DNA from: Scytalidium lignicola
Taxonomy: Eukaryota > Ascomycota > Leotiomycetes
Reading direction: 5' to 3'
NCBI GenBank assembly: GCA_002812745.2
Contig: NCSJ02000575.1
Coordinates: 1 to 15,793, forward strand
Length of the DNA: 15,793 nt
Numbering within the stretch: the stretch's first letter is position 1; every line of letters begins with the position of its first letter. Under the pieces are notes generated by a model, which saw nothing but the letters and a program-made list of their open reading frames with translations, had not been told where the DNA came from and made no database searches. The translations under genes were made by a program, and so were the position numbers. This document shows positions 1 through 8,292 of this stretch, one piece after another.

Positions 1-115
1 CTTGTAGTAAGGCGTTCGCCAGTATGGTGGTCATTCTGGAGGTGTAATTACGGCTGTACAGACAGTTAGCCAATATCTCTTGATCAAGGGAGGGCCAGCC
101 CTAGCTAGGGCCTAG

Positions 116-137
116 GCCTGAGCCTGAGCCTGAGCCT
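116..137. repeat. GCCTGA hexamer tandem repeat
   Basis: About 3.7 tandem copies of the hexamer GCCTGA are visible. On the minus strand the repeat reads as alternating Gly/Ser, so the small open frame across it is low-complexity and not evidence of a gene. Confidence 0.85.
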
Positions 138-245
138 CTTGGCCTACGAATGCGTACAGTGCAGTCCTGAATGGCCTCGAAATATGGTGGTTGTAGGATG
201 GTGGGAGGGAACGCGTCGCGGGACCTCATGACATCAGCTCGGGAT

Positions 246-344
246 CCGTAATCGACTCGCGTTCCCAGCCAAAATTGGCCCTGGTCAGGAGGGCTTGGCG
301 CGTCCGCGACTGCACCCCGGCAGGCCAAAAGTGGTCGATTACGG
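246..344. repeat. Widely spaced 11-bp inverted repeat
   Basis: The word CCGTAATCGAC at 246-256 is repeated as its perfect reverse complement at 334-344, with 77 nt between. A further partial copy of the second arm (TCGATTAC) lies at 351-358. This could be a paired regulatory site, a small foldback remnant or chance. Nothing else identifies it. Confidence 0.4.
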
Positions 345-1257
345 GAGGTCTCGATTACAGCTAAGCGAGGCTCGATGACGGGCACGGCCTCTGACACCAT
401 CCTCTCGCTTTTGAATAACTCAGATCATTGATTCCTTGACAGCGATCGATTGGGGGGTTGCGGGTCGAAAGTCAACACAACTTAATCATTTTTTTGGTTT
501 GAATCCATACTCTTTTTAGCTTAGCTATGTAGAGAAAACAAATAAAGAGGAGTAAATGTATAGTTGTATCTACGGGCGAAGACCGCTTGGCAGCAAGGCT
601 GTAGAGAGGACGAGGTTACGGGTTTATCACGTGATTAGTGTCATGTGACTAATGGATCGGGTGGATAAGGGGACTCATCCGGGAACAAAGAAGCAACACA
701 AAGAATAAAGAATCCTTAGCCTATATCAACAAATATAGGAGCCTTGTGCTCAACTCAATTGATATTCTGATTCTTAAGTTCACCATAGTAGCTATCTAAC
801 GATTTATTTCTTGATTACCTTCTATCTTGTATACTTAGAGTATACCCAGCATTCTAGTCTTGTGTTATCATAAACAGATCATTGCTGTAGCAATACAGTA
901 TTGTCTTTACCAGTTATAATTTGCTAATAAAACTGGTATACAGTAAACTGTGAATACAGTATCACATTTTGCACTCTCCGAGTTAATTTTGTACATAAGG
1001 TACGTAAGTACCTACACGTCATCACACTAGTCCCGACATGGTTATGGCTTATTCCAGGCTCCTGCAAGTTATACTCCGCAGCTGCAGAGTTGTCGGGCGT
1101 CAGAAGGTGGGAGGATCGAAATAGGCGTCTTGCAGGCGTGTCTACCAATATGTATCTTATCATGACGCGTCGAAAATTACTTTAAGAGGGGGTGTCNTGG
1201 AGCTGCTGTTTCCCAAGCCTTCTATCCTCCAAGAATCTCATGCGAACGCTGATAAAA

Positions 1258-2061
1258 ATGAACAATGTTGACAGATTCGAGCTTGTGGAGGCAAACGCTT
1301 CTGATATGGACGACATTATCAACATAATGGTTCTGGCATACGTAGACGATGAGATGTGGAAATATACGTTTCAAAAGGTGCCGTACTATGGCCGGTTCAG
1401 GTTCTTTTACGAATATAATATCCCAAGGAACATGATGGAGGACGTGACGTGCTTCAAGATCACCGAGAAAGCGACTGGGTATTTTTTTTTTTTTTTTGGT
1501 TTGCTGTACTGAGCTGACAGTCGCATGAACAGAAAAATGGTCGCTTATACAGCTCTTCAATATCCATGGTCCGACAGACCTCTAAGTCCGGAGTTGAAGA
1601 CTACACTCTCTTCACTTGATCCACTTGCTGGTATGCCTCTCGCCCCAAAGGGACTTAGGCTGGATGGTTTCTTCGAGATGTTTAACATGTTTACTTCGAC
1701 ACACCATGAGCATGACCCGGAGAAAGACTTCCGTGCGTACTCTCGGCTGATGCTTACTTTATAGAGGGTCTTGACTAACATTTTAGATCGAATGGGCACA
1801 CATGTGCTCCCAGAATACCAGAGGCAAGGACTTGGAAGCTGGCTCACGAGGCATTGCAATTCTATTGCGGACGGGCATCATGCTAAAACGTACGTTACGG
1901 CAGGGTGCAAGTCAAGGGACATGTTCAAGGCGCTCGGGTTCGAGAAATTTGGTGTGTTTGATCCACATGCTGAGAGGTGGGGTGAGGAGTATGATGTTGA
2001 GAATGCTAAGTACGAATTGTTGGTCCGTGAGCCTAAGGATTTCAAGAAGGTTGATGATTAG
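1258..2061 (+). CDS. GNAT-family N-acetyltransferase
   Basis: Predicted acyl-CoA-dependent N-acetyltransferase of the GNAT fold; substrate unknown. Three exons are inferred: 1258-1478, 1533-1732 and 1787-2061, giving 231 aa. Intron 1 (54 nt) starts GTATTT, contains a run of 16 T and the branch-like GCTGAC, and ends ACAG. Intron 2 (54 nt) starts GTGCGT, has the branch site CTAAC and ends TTAG. All three exons share one frame, and each intron carries an in-frame stop. The acetyl-CoA motif Q/R-x-x-G-x-G is present as QRQGLG (residues 152-157), followed by SWLTRHCN and then a MFKALGF segment (186-192), which matches the C-terminal part of the GNAT fold. The N-terminal half (FELVEA to EKATG) matches the layout of fungal GNAT proteins. 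The start is ATG 1258; an in-frame ATG at 1240 would add six residues. An alternative intron 1 acceptor at 1520 (42 nt) also keeps the frame. The gene looks intact. It stands alone, with no neighbour hinting at the substrate. Confidence 0.82.
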
Positions 2062-2858
2062 GCACAGCGATGTGAATATGATGCACGAAGGCACTGTTCA
2101 TGTTTAGATTTGTGCCCGGTAATCATTCTGATGGACATTCCAAGCTGATTTTCGCCGATTCACTAGCCCGCCAGAGCTTGATAGTACGTCTTATATGAAT
2201 TAGGAATGCCCAGGTTATCAAGTTTCATGTACTGGATCATTTCCTCTACAGGCAATTCTCCAGCAACTCTTGATTAGCCTCGTCCAGAGGCAACGCTTGC
2301 ATATGTGCACCTTTTTATCCACTTTTCGCAAGGAGTCTGAATGAGACGCTAATCATCTCAGGGCTATTGTGATGACATGTTGTATCAAGAATAATGCAGA
2401 TAACTAGATTTTGACAAGGCAACAGTAACAAATTTTGTAGATTCTCTGTAATGCAAGGTACTTGTCGTCACAGCCGACATAAAGGAGAGTGTAGTGTTAT
2501 TATGGTATCTAAGAAGTACTTGTTCAACAAATTCTATATTTTGGTAGCATTTATATCATGGTAAGAAAGTAGCAATAACTAGAGCAACTTTGCTGCTAAG
2601 GCCAGACTATGTCCTCCCTCTATGGATAGAAATTTGTTTTAGGAGAGAACGTAGCAAATATAATATAAACCTCAAGATCTATGCTTTTATAAATTTCGAT
2701 ACTATAAAAAATAATGCTTATCTTGTTGTCATGATGTAAAGAAAATGTATCTCAGGATGAGTTGTTGCAATATATTTCTCCACGACACCGTTGTGTTTTT
2801 TGTACGTGAATTATGGGGTAATCCCATTGAGGATCCCAAATTGGTTCTGGCAGGAACC
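2062..2858. other. Gene-poor AT-rich region
   Basis: This holds the 3' flank of the acetyltransferase gene and a long AT-rich stretch, especially 2380-2830, without a convincing frame. The only coding-like piece is a short minus-strand segment at about 2163-2262, listed separately. Confidence 0.55.
2163..2262 (-). pseudogene. Possible C-terminal relic exon, unknown family
   Basis: Reading the minus strand, about 32 codons ending at a TAG (2163-2165) give a protein-like tail containing PVEEMIQYMKLDNLGIP and then SYKTYYQALAG. A second coding-like stretch just upstream (MQALPLDEANQELLE, about 2267-2310) is in a different frame. The pattern suggests the end of a decayed gene with a frameshift or a short intron. 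I do not recognise the family, and no upstream exons were found. Confidence 0.25.
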
Positions 2859-3136
2859 CTTATAGGGGGAGCAGATCGGGTGCCTGGTAGACTTGGTTAG
2901 GAAACTGTAGCCGGGGCACGTAAACCCGTACTGTGATGAGCTCGGTATGCCTAGGCTCCAGGAATTTGGAAAACGGGGAAGAAGCTACTGGTACCATCAT
3001 CAACCTCACCAAGGATAGGTCTGTCGAAGTTGTAGAACTAAATGTTGATGATGATGCATCCATTACCCAAGCCGCCAAATGTGTCGAAGAGAAATATGGT
3101 CGGCTTGATGTTGTGGGAAAAGTAAGACAAAATTAG
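2859..3136 (+). pseudogene. Short-chain dehydrogenase (SDR) fragment, decayed
   Basis: This is the N-terminal part of a classical SDR (NAD(P)-dependent oxidoreductase). The clear part runs from about 2933. It has GSRNLENGEEATGTI, the segment after the second beta strand, then VVELNVDDDASI, the conserved D-V-x-D-x-x-S-I element, then CVEEKYGRLDVV, where the family normally continues into the NNAG motif. Here the frame instead runs GKVRQN and stops at TAG. Upstream, GGADRVPG (from about 2865) is a degraded form of the TGANRGIG nucleotide-binding loop, but stop codons and frame changes (for example TAG at 2898-2900 and TAA at 2921-2923) separate it from the rest. The C-terminal catalytic half with the YxxxK site is absent. 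This is an inactive remnant, not connected to the NmrA-like gene downstream, which lies on the other strand. Confidence 0.65.
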
Positions 3137-3435
3137 AAAAAATGGAAATTCACCTGCACTTTGTGTTCACATACTATAGTTCAACCCTTCCTTTAATATC
3201 AGCGATCTCAGCGCTCGTTGGAAATTTATGCTGTCATCTGTGGCAATACCATACCTTTAATTTGTAAATTAATGTTAAAAGCCCAAGTTATATCCGTGAA
3301 ATAAGGCTGTTATAGTCTATCTTCTATCCAGTTATTCTTCTCTTGCTGACATAGTAATATTAAAGCCCCATATCATTACTTAACTGCGCATTTCTGCATC
3401 TACACCTCCTTACAGATGAAACACAATCTTCAAAA

Positions 3436-4699
3436 CTAAGGTTGCCCCGACCAGTGCTTCGCAAGGAAGTCTTCAACGTCCATAAACTTATAGTCCGGTA
3501 ATAATTGATTCCACTCATTAGACACAACCCAAGATTCATGGATCCCACTGAGAAGGCTACCAATGAACACCATTTTGGAGAAATACTCGTTTTGCTCTGG
3601 AGGAACGCCAGGAACTTCTATCTTTGGGATCCACGACGAGAGTATATTGCCTGCACGTACATCCTCTTCCTTTAGAGTGGTGATGTCGAATGGAGCCCCG
3701 CCTGTTTCATTTTCATTCGATCAGTTAATTTATTTTTTTATAATCAGAAATTTTATTTCCATACCTCGTACTTTAGCCCCGGTTTCGAGAATCCTCGAGG
3801 TTGGCAAAGTGGTTCCATTAACACCCCCAACGACGGGCCATTCACCTTCAAATTCAACAGCTCGAGACACAACATTTGCCAAATCCTTTATAGTCGTCAA
3901 TGTAAAAGAGCTGTCTTGACCTTGAAGTACAATTGCGCGGCGATTTAGGAAATCGATACGGAACGGCATAAGAGATAAAGCCTTAGTCGATGTGCCTGTA
4001 GGTACCAGACAGTCCGAGATTCCTCCCGGTTGAAAGAGTGAGTATTCTAGGACCTATAGGTTTAGGATTCAATGACGTCAAAAATAGAGGAAGAAGGAGG
4101 GTAATCTACCTTCTTTTCTCTATTGATCTCTGCAAGATATGCTCTGACTTTGGCCTTTGATGCATACCACGGCATTTCCTCAAAGTTTGAACTATTTCCC
4201 ACATAAAAGTTAAATATCATTCTCTTCGACTAATAATTTAGGTTGGTTGAGAGAATACTTACGTTCCCCATTCACTTGGAGCAAAACGTTTCACACCAGC
4301 AACGATTGCCGCATCAATCAGCGCTTTTTGGACCACAGCCTCTGGATCTGTGTGAGCAGGAACGAAGGAAAGAACAGTGTGTACATTATTAAGAATTGTG
4401 GCCAATTGCCTCTGGTCGTCGTAATCTGTCTTGATGCATGTAACACCTGGCAGATTTTCTGTGAGAGGGGTGTCCTAATCTAAGTGTTAACAATCAAATC
4501 TTCGCTCCGAGTGTGTCCCATCAGATCATGCACCTTGCGGGAAAGGATCAAAATCTTGTGCTTTCCAGTTGCTGCTAGGACACTTATGATTTCACTTGCG
4601 ATACCTACAATATTAATTTATAGTTAACCTTGTGTCAAAGGTGGAGGATCGTTGGTAACGCTTACTTCCTGAACCGCCGGCCACTGCAATTCTAACCAT
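3436..4699 (-). CDS. NmrA-like / isoflavone reductase-like NAD(P)-binding protein
   Basis: This is a predicted cytosolic NAD(P)-binding reductase or redox-sensing protein of the NmrA-like/isoflavone reductase group (atypical SDR); substrate unknown. Six exons (minus strand) are inferred: 4666-4699, 4534-4604, 4263-4474, 4110-4191, 3765-4053 and 3436-3701, for 317 aa. The introns are 61, 59, 71, 56 and 63 nt, all GT-AG, and the total is an exact multiple of three. The N-terminus MVRIAVAGGSGSIAS carries the G-x-x-G-x-x-A/G dinucleotide loop (residues 8-14). KRFAPSEWG (97-105) is the family's KRF-PSE-G motif. A YASKAKVRAYL helix (115-125) follows, where the family has its lysine, then LEYSLFQPGG (135-144), a DLANVV segment (191-195) and a C-terminus with SNEWNQLLPDYKF. 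Length is normal for the family and no lesion is visible. Exon 2 would hit a TAG if intron 2 (4475-4533) were retained, so splicing is required. Confidence 0.88.
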
Positions 4700-4803
4700 G
4701 ACTATGAGACTTTGTGAAAGTAAGAAAAGTAGATTAAAGATAGAATATTAAAGTTTGAAAGACTTTATTTCCTCTAATAAAGCATCCCATCTTTAACTAC
4801 AAC

Positions 4804-4811
4804 TATATATA
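4804..4811 (-). promoter_or_regulatory. Candidate TATA box of the NmrA-like gene
   Basis: The perfect TATATATA sits about 105 nt upstream of the ATG at 4699, a plausible spacing for a fungal promoter. The stretch between it and the start is AT-rich. Position and sequence are the only evidence. Confidence 0.4.
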
Positions 4812-5154
4812 CCACTTTAGAATTGCCACTAACCCCCCCACCAATTTGCTCGGCCAGAGTATTGTGCCGGCGGCCTCACCCTTTGAAAATTATACAGGTC
4901 TATGGACTAGGGAGAAACAGTTCGGTTCAGCTACGAGCTAAAATTGAACCATGTCACATGCTGGAATTATTTCGCCCATAATTAATTACTCTCCTATCCA
5001 TGCCATAAAGATAAGTAAGGCGGAATCGTACCTAGTACTCAAATGAAACTAGGCTCATATCTGGCATGAAAAATACTCTCGGTCATTCAGACCCCTATCA
5101 CGACTTAGAAGGTATTAACCTGGCAAAAACATTACCCCGACCTGAATAACATGC

Positions 5155-5238
5155 GGTTTTGATCCACGAATCCGCCAACGTAATTAACGGAACACCGAAA
5201 GTTCGGCGTTGCGGACCGGAATCACGTGGATCAAAACC
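5155..5238. repeat. 84-bp imperfect inverted repeat (foldback)
   Basis: The left arm 5155-5180 begins GGTTTTGATCCACG and ends CCGCCAACG. The right arm 5207-5238 is its reverse complement, with a perfect 14-bp outer match and a partly matching inner part separated by small indels. The loop is about 26 nt. Just outside the right arm, AAAACCA-like words recur at about 5233, 5248 and 5260. It lies about 95-180 nt upstream of the zinc-finger ORF. It could be a tiny MITE remnant or a palindromic regulatory site. Confidence 0.6.
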
Positions 5239-5333
5239 ACGCGTACTAAAACCATGGACCAGAACCATGCTGAGCTCTAACTCGCATCATTCTAACTCTT
5301 TTTTCATTTCATCTGCTGTAAAGCCCAAATGAG

Positions 5334-6077
5334 ATGCACAACTCAAGCACGGACAATACGAACATTATCAGTTCGCATCTCAAACTACCCGATAAGCTCC
5401 AGCCATACCTAATACTCCTCACCAATCACGTAATATTGCCAGTCTGCTTAAGCTGTCAAATAGTCGTTCTACCAAGAAGTCTCTTAGACCACCTTCGAAA
5501 ATACCATCAACTCCCCTCAAACTTAAGAAAAGATGTAATATCCCTCATCACCACACTACCATCTCTAGATTTCAACGACGTGCCTTCTAATCCCGATGGC
5601 TCGACACCCGTGGAGGCTCTAAGAGTGGTAAACGCATTTCAGTGCAAGCAATGTGCTTTTATTCGGAGAGATGTGACAGATGTGAGAAAACATGTTAACT
5701 CGGAGCACAAGATTTCAGCTACTGGTGGATATGAGAAGATACGGGCGCAGTCTTGGTTTGGGGGGAGGAGGGCAGTTTATTGGAGGGTTTGTGATATGAG
5801 GACTGAGGGTGGATGGGATGCGCATGAGGGAGAGAGAAATAATAGTCTAGAGGAGGAACTTAAGAAAGACTCCCGGGGAGAACCTGGAGTAAGAGCGGAG
5901 GAATATCTTGAGGGGAGACTTATGCGAAAATGTGGGCAAGAGGTGGCAACGGATACCAAAAGCACCAAGTCTGCAACTAGTGAATTATTACCCTGTCGCT
6001 GGGGATTTTTCGGTGCGGATTTCTGGTATAAGCATCCTGAAGGAAAGCCTAGGAGTTGGGATGAGCCAAAGAACTGA
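5334..6077 (+). CDS. OrsD-like (DUF3505) double C2H2-type zinc-finger protein
   Basis: This is a single-exon ORF of 247 aa. Two zinc-finger-like elements are visible: C38-x2-C41-x11-H53-x4-H58 and C104-x2-C107-x12-H120-x4-H125. They are separated by a segment containing FNDVPSNPDGSTPVEAL, then VVNAFQCKQC. This order, followed by a QSWFGGRRAVYWRV segment (about 139-152), is the layout of the fungal OrsD/DUF3505 N-terminal domain. Proteins of that family are expanded in filamentous fungi and often carry long downstream regions. The function of the domain is not established, and nucleic-acid binding is inferred from the fingers. This copy is short. After about residue 160 it becomes Glu/Lys/Arg/Ser-rich and ends with RSWDEPKN, which I do not recognise. 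It may be C-terminally truncated, or continue across an intron I could not find. The start is the first in-frame ATG. Confidence 0.65.
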   Translation: MHNSSTDNTNIISSHLKLPDKLQPYLILLTNHVILPVCLSCQIVVLPRSLLDHLRKYHQLPSNLRKDVISLITTLPSLDFNDVPSNPDGSTPVEALRVVNAFQCKQCAFIRRDVTDVRKHVNSEHKISATGGYEKIRAQSWFGGRRAVYWRVCDMRTEGGWDAHEGERNNSLEEELKKDSRGEPGVRAEEYLEGRLMRKCGQEVATDTKSTKSATSELLPCRWGFFGADFWYKHPEGKPRSWDEPKN

Positions 6078-7000
6078 CAGCACCTAGAGCTTGAGTTATC
6101 ATAAGGCCCTGCAGGCCGACTCTATTTAGGTGGAGGAATATCATTCAAATAGAGATGAGTTTGCAGTTGTTCAGTTCTAGAGCGACTCTCGACGGGAACA
6201 TTAGGCAGTTGAAAAATTTCGCTGAACAGATCAAGAGTTACTCATCCTAATTCGATGGACGCCTAACATTCAAGCGGAATAAAATAAGTCATGGAAAGGT
6301 CCATAAAAGTTCAAGAACACAGATGATCCAGAGCTATTATTCGCCGTCAGTTTAAAAAACAGGTGAATATCCAAGAAGTTGCCAACCCTCCAAAGATGTA
6401 AGCCCTCAAGACATCATTACTGGGGACATCTTAATGGTGAACCGTATCAGGATTGCTACACAACTCCTGTCCGAAATGGCTGCCCACGGCTATAATGCAC
6501 AAGAAGACCACCTCCATCGGATTCACCTAATATGGAGGACCGAAGGAAGGATGAATTTATTGGAATTGCTCCATTGTGGTGAATCTCATAACTGTAGAGC
6601 TTGGAATGCCAGCCAATCATTGCTAAATGACGCATCTTCGCAAGATAAGCTAAATAATCGATACGTAAACACCTCAATCGGGTGTACTCCATAGATCCAG
6701 CTAACCTCCCGGAAGATGCTCAATATCGATTCAGAGTGGCAGTGCAGTGACGTTCTAGTGGAAATGCTATTTAGAGAATAAGCTCTTCCATTCTTTGCCT
6801 CGAGCTTTACATCTACACGCCACGTATGAACCAGAATGATGAGTGAATTACACGTACGTTCTTATATTTTTCTATGCGGTATTTCTTCCATTAGAGCAAA
6901 ATGTCTCGTTGCGGTATTTTATCTAGATTGTGCTGTGCTAGCACGTTGTCCCCCCTATATGTAAATACTCTGCGGGCTTATAACTCACATTCCTAACACA
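6078..7000. other. Mostly non-coding, weak ORF
   Basis: Apart from the weak frame at 6434-6694, no protein-like sequence was found on either strand. The last 60 nt before 7001 look like a fungal promoter/5' leader, with CTATATGTAAAT near 6955 and a CACA context directly before the arginase ATG. Confidence 0.45.
6434..6694 (+). CDS. Doubtful small ORF, unknown
   Basis: This ORF encodes 86 aa from an ATG with no family resemblance, no signal peptide and no repeats. Its composition is unremarkable. The antisense frame is open over nearly the same span, which argues for chance. It could be a relic exon or a decayed continuation of the zinc-finger gene upstream, but nothing ties the two together. 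It is listed only because no better candidate occupies this stretch. Confidence 0.15.
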   Translation: MVNRIRIATQLLSEMAAHGYNAQEDHLHRIHLIWRTEGRMNLLELLHCGESHNCRAWNASQSLLNDASSQDKLNNRYVNTSIGCTP

Positions 7001-7511
7001 ATGGCTTCTTCAGTGATCCAACCCAAGTTCCTATCTAAGCCCGACCAGCTCAGTGTAGTGGCTGTGGGTTTTTCTGGCGGCCAGGCAAGTCTTGTGTGCC
7101 TCCGCACAGACATGGCTAATAAACGCTCAGCGCAAGCCGGGAGTTGATTTGGCTCCTTCGGCCCTAATCAAGAGTGGCCTACCTAACCACTTAAATTCTA
7201 AACTGGGATACGAAATCCACTTCGATGATGCGGCACATTCATACGAAGACTTCTTGTCAGCCTTTGATTCAGAGGTTAGCGGGATGAAGAACCCTCTCAC
7301 AGTATCCGCTATGACGCGAAAACTATCTGAGCAGGTCACCAAACATGCAAAGGAGGGCCTTTTCGTGCTTACTCTTGGAGTTGATCACTCAGTTGCTATC
7401 GAGACAGTCAGTGGGACTGCAAAAGCAACTAGGGAGAGACTAGGGAGAGATGGTATCAAATCGCTGGCTTCATTGGTCTCGACAGCGAGATTCGCCTGGC
7501 CAAACCTCTAA
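7001..7511 (+). pseudogene. Arginase gene, 5' half only (truncated)
   Basis: Arginase hydrolyses L-arginine to ornithine and urea with a two-manganese centre. The first exon (7001-7084) gives MASSVIQPKFLSKPDQLSVV then AVGFSGGQ. A 46-nt intron (7085-7130) begins GCAAGT, contains GGCTAAT and ends CTCAG. Exon 2 then reads RKPGVDLAPSALIKSGL and continues through GYEIHFDD and GLFVLTLGVDHSVAIETVSG to KATRERLGR. The G-G-D-H-S metal-ligand motif appears as GVDHS (111-115): the ligand His114 is kept, but the second Gly is Val. After about residue 134 homology stops abruptly; the next ~20 codons (DGIKSLASLV onward) are unrelated and end at TAA 7509-7511. The D-A-H-x-D and later Asp motifs needed for manganese binding are missing, so a 154-aa product cannot be an active arginase (about 310-330 aa normally). 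The remaining half has no internal stop, which suggests recent truncation or a relocated 5' fragment. Confidence 0.75.
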
Positions 7512-7995
7512 CATGCGACACTATATCTTACATTTCCTGGAATCGTAACGGTTAGTTATCTGTGTACTATACGCTTCTCTGACTATGACTCACAAGCAAT
7601 TGAAGAACTTGCTAGCACTAGCTTCTTTATTGGACTTATCTGTGGTAATAGCTTAGGCCATTAGTTTGGTCTACTTCAGAGTGATGATCACAGGTAAGCC
7701 AAGAGAGCTTAATATATATCGCTCAGAAAGCAAGAGACTGTAGCTAATTTCATTATTATTTTACATCTTTTAACGACAAACTCTAATAATCAGTGTTAAT
7801 ATTTGATTATAAGAAAACTTTGAAAACATTCTGAAAATAAGTTCTTTTTACTTAAATAGTCTTACAGAACTAGAACTTAATCTCAGTTATAATATTTCAA
7901 GCTTTAAGATGATTTTGCTCAGCTAATCAATACATCTTGATCATTTTTCGCGGCCAAGTTTGTTATCATTGGCTCTTATCTATGCTACGCAAATT
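7512..7995. other. AT-rich spacer downstream of the arginase fragment
   Basis: No continuation of arginase was found here, including the HGMP-type region that should follow. One frame just past the break reads GFIGLDSEIRLAKPLTCD before a stop at about 7560. It is protein-like but unrecognised. The rest (7700-7950) is strongly AT-rich without coding signal. Confidence 0.45.
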
Positions 7996-8000
7996 CTAAT

Positions 8001-8131
8001 TACTAGTATTTACCAGCCAACCGGACACACCCCTCAATCGGACACTACATACATTTAAGGTATAAATACAGGCATCAACGGTTATAGCGTCCGATTGAGG
8101 GGAGTGTCCGGTTGGCTGGTGAATACTGGTA
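8001..8131. mobile_element. MITE-like foldback element with TA flanks
   Basis: Two 45-nt arms (8001-8045 and the reverse complement of 8087-8131) match at 41 of 45 positions by direct comparison, with a 41-nt centre. Both ends carry TA, so the element proper would be 8003-8129 (127 bp) between TA target-site duplications, as made by Tc1/mariner-type transposases. Arm tips read CTAGTATTTACCAGCC (left) and CCAGTATTCACCAGCC (right). The centre has TATAAATA but no coding capacity, so the element would be non-autonomous. The TACTA word on both sides also allows a longer duplication. The alternative is a strong cruciform/hairpin of other origin. Confidence 0.7.
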
Positions 8132-8292
8132 CTAAGCGACCTGGCTGGCTGCCTGATCCTAAGGGTGTGTAAGACATAGGATCTCGAACTCCTTCTCCAC
8201 TTACCTTCAATGATCTCATTTGTAGAATTTGACATAGTTCATACCATACTAGCAACTTGTCCTACGAAAGGGCTTGTTTAACTTTTAACAAC

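Larger units (their letters stand above)
1..1239. other. Intergenic region, no gene supported
   Basis: No reading frame here looks like a known protein. The minus-strand frame at 101-400 is made partly by a hexamer repeat and has no family resemblance. Visible structure consists of a GCCTGA repeat (116-137), an 11-bp perfect inverted repeat (246-256 with 334-344), a CACGTG palindrome near 630-635, and a short inverted pair TACCAGTT/AACTGGTA (908-915 with 931-938) close to several ATACAGTAT-like words. The sequence from about 480 onward is visibly AT-rich. An ambiguous base (n) is at 1197. Confidence 0.6.
4700..5333. other. Divergent intergenic region
   Basis: This is the shared upstream region of the minus-strand NmrA-like gene and the plus-strand OrsD-like gene. 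It contains the TATA candidate at 4804-4811, a poly-C tract near 4832-4838, a small GGTTC/GAACC inverted pair near 4923-4950, and the larger imperfect inverted repeat at 5155-5238. No additional coding frame is evident. Confidence 0.55.

Noticed and set aside
101..400. 99-codon minus-strand open frame
   Set aside because: Its C-terminal end is Gly/Ser from a hexamer repeat and the rest has no family resemblance.
1222..1560. 112-codon minus-strand frame with a lysine run
   Set aside because: It is antisense to the GNAT gene, and the lysines come from the intron T run.
7996..8235. Small minus-strand frame over the foldback element
   Set aside because: It is produced by the inverted-repeat arms and does not resemble a transposase.
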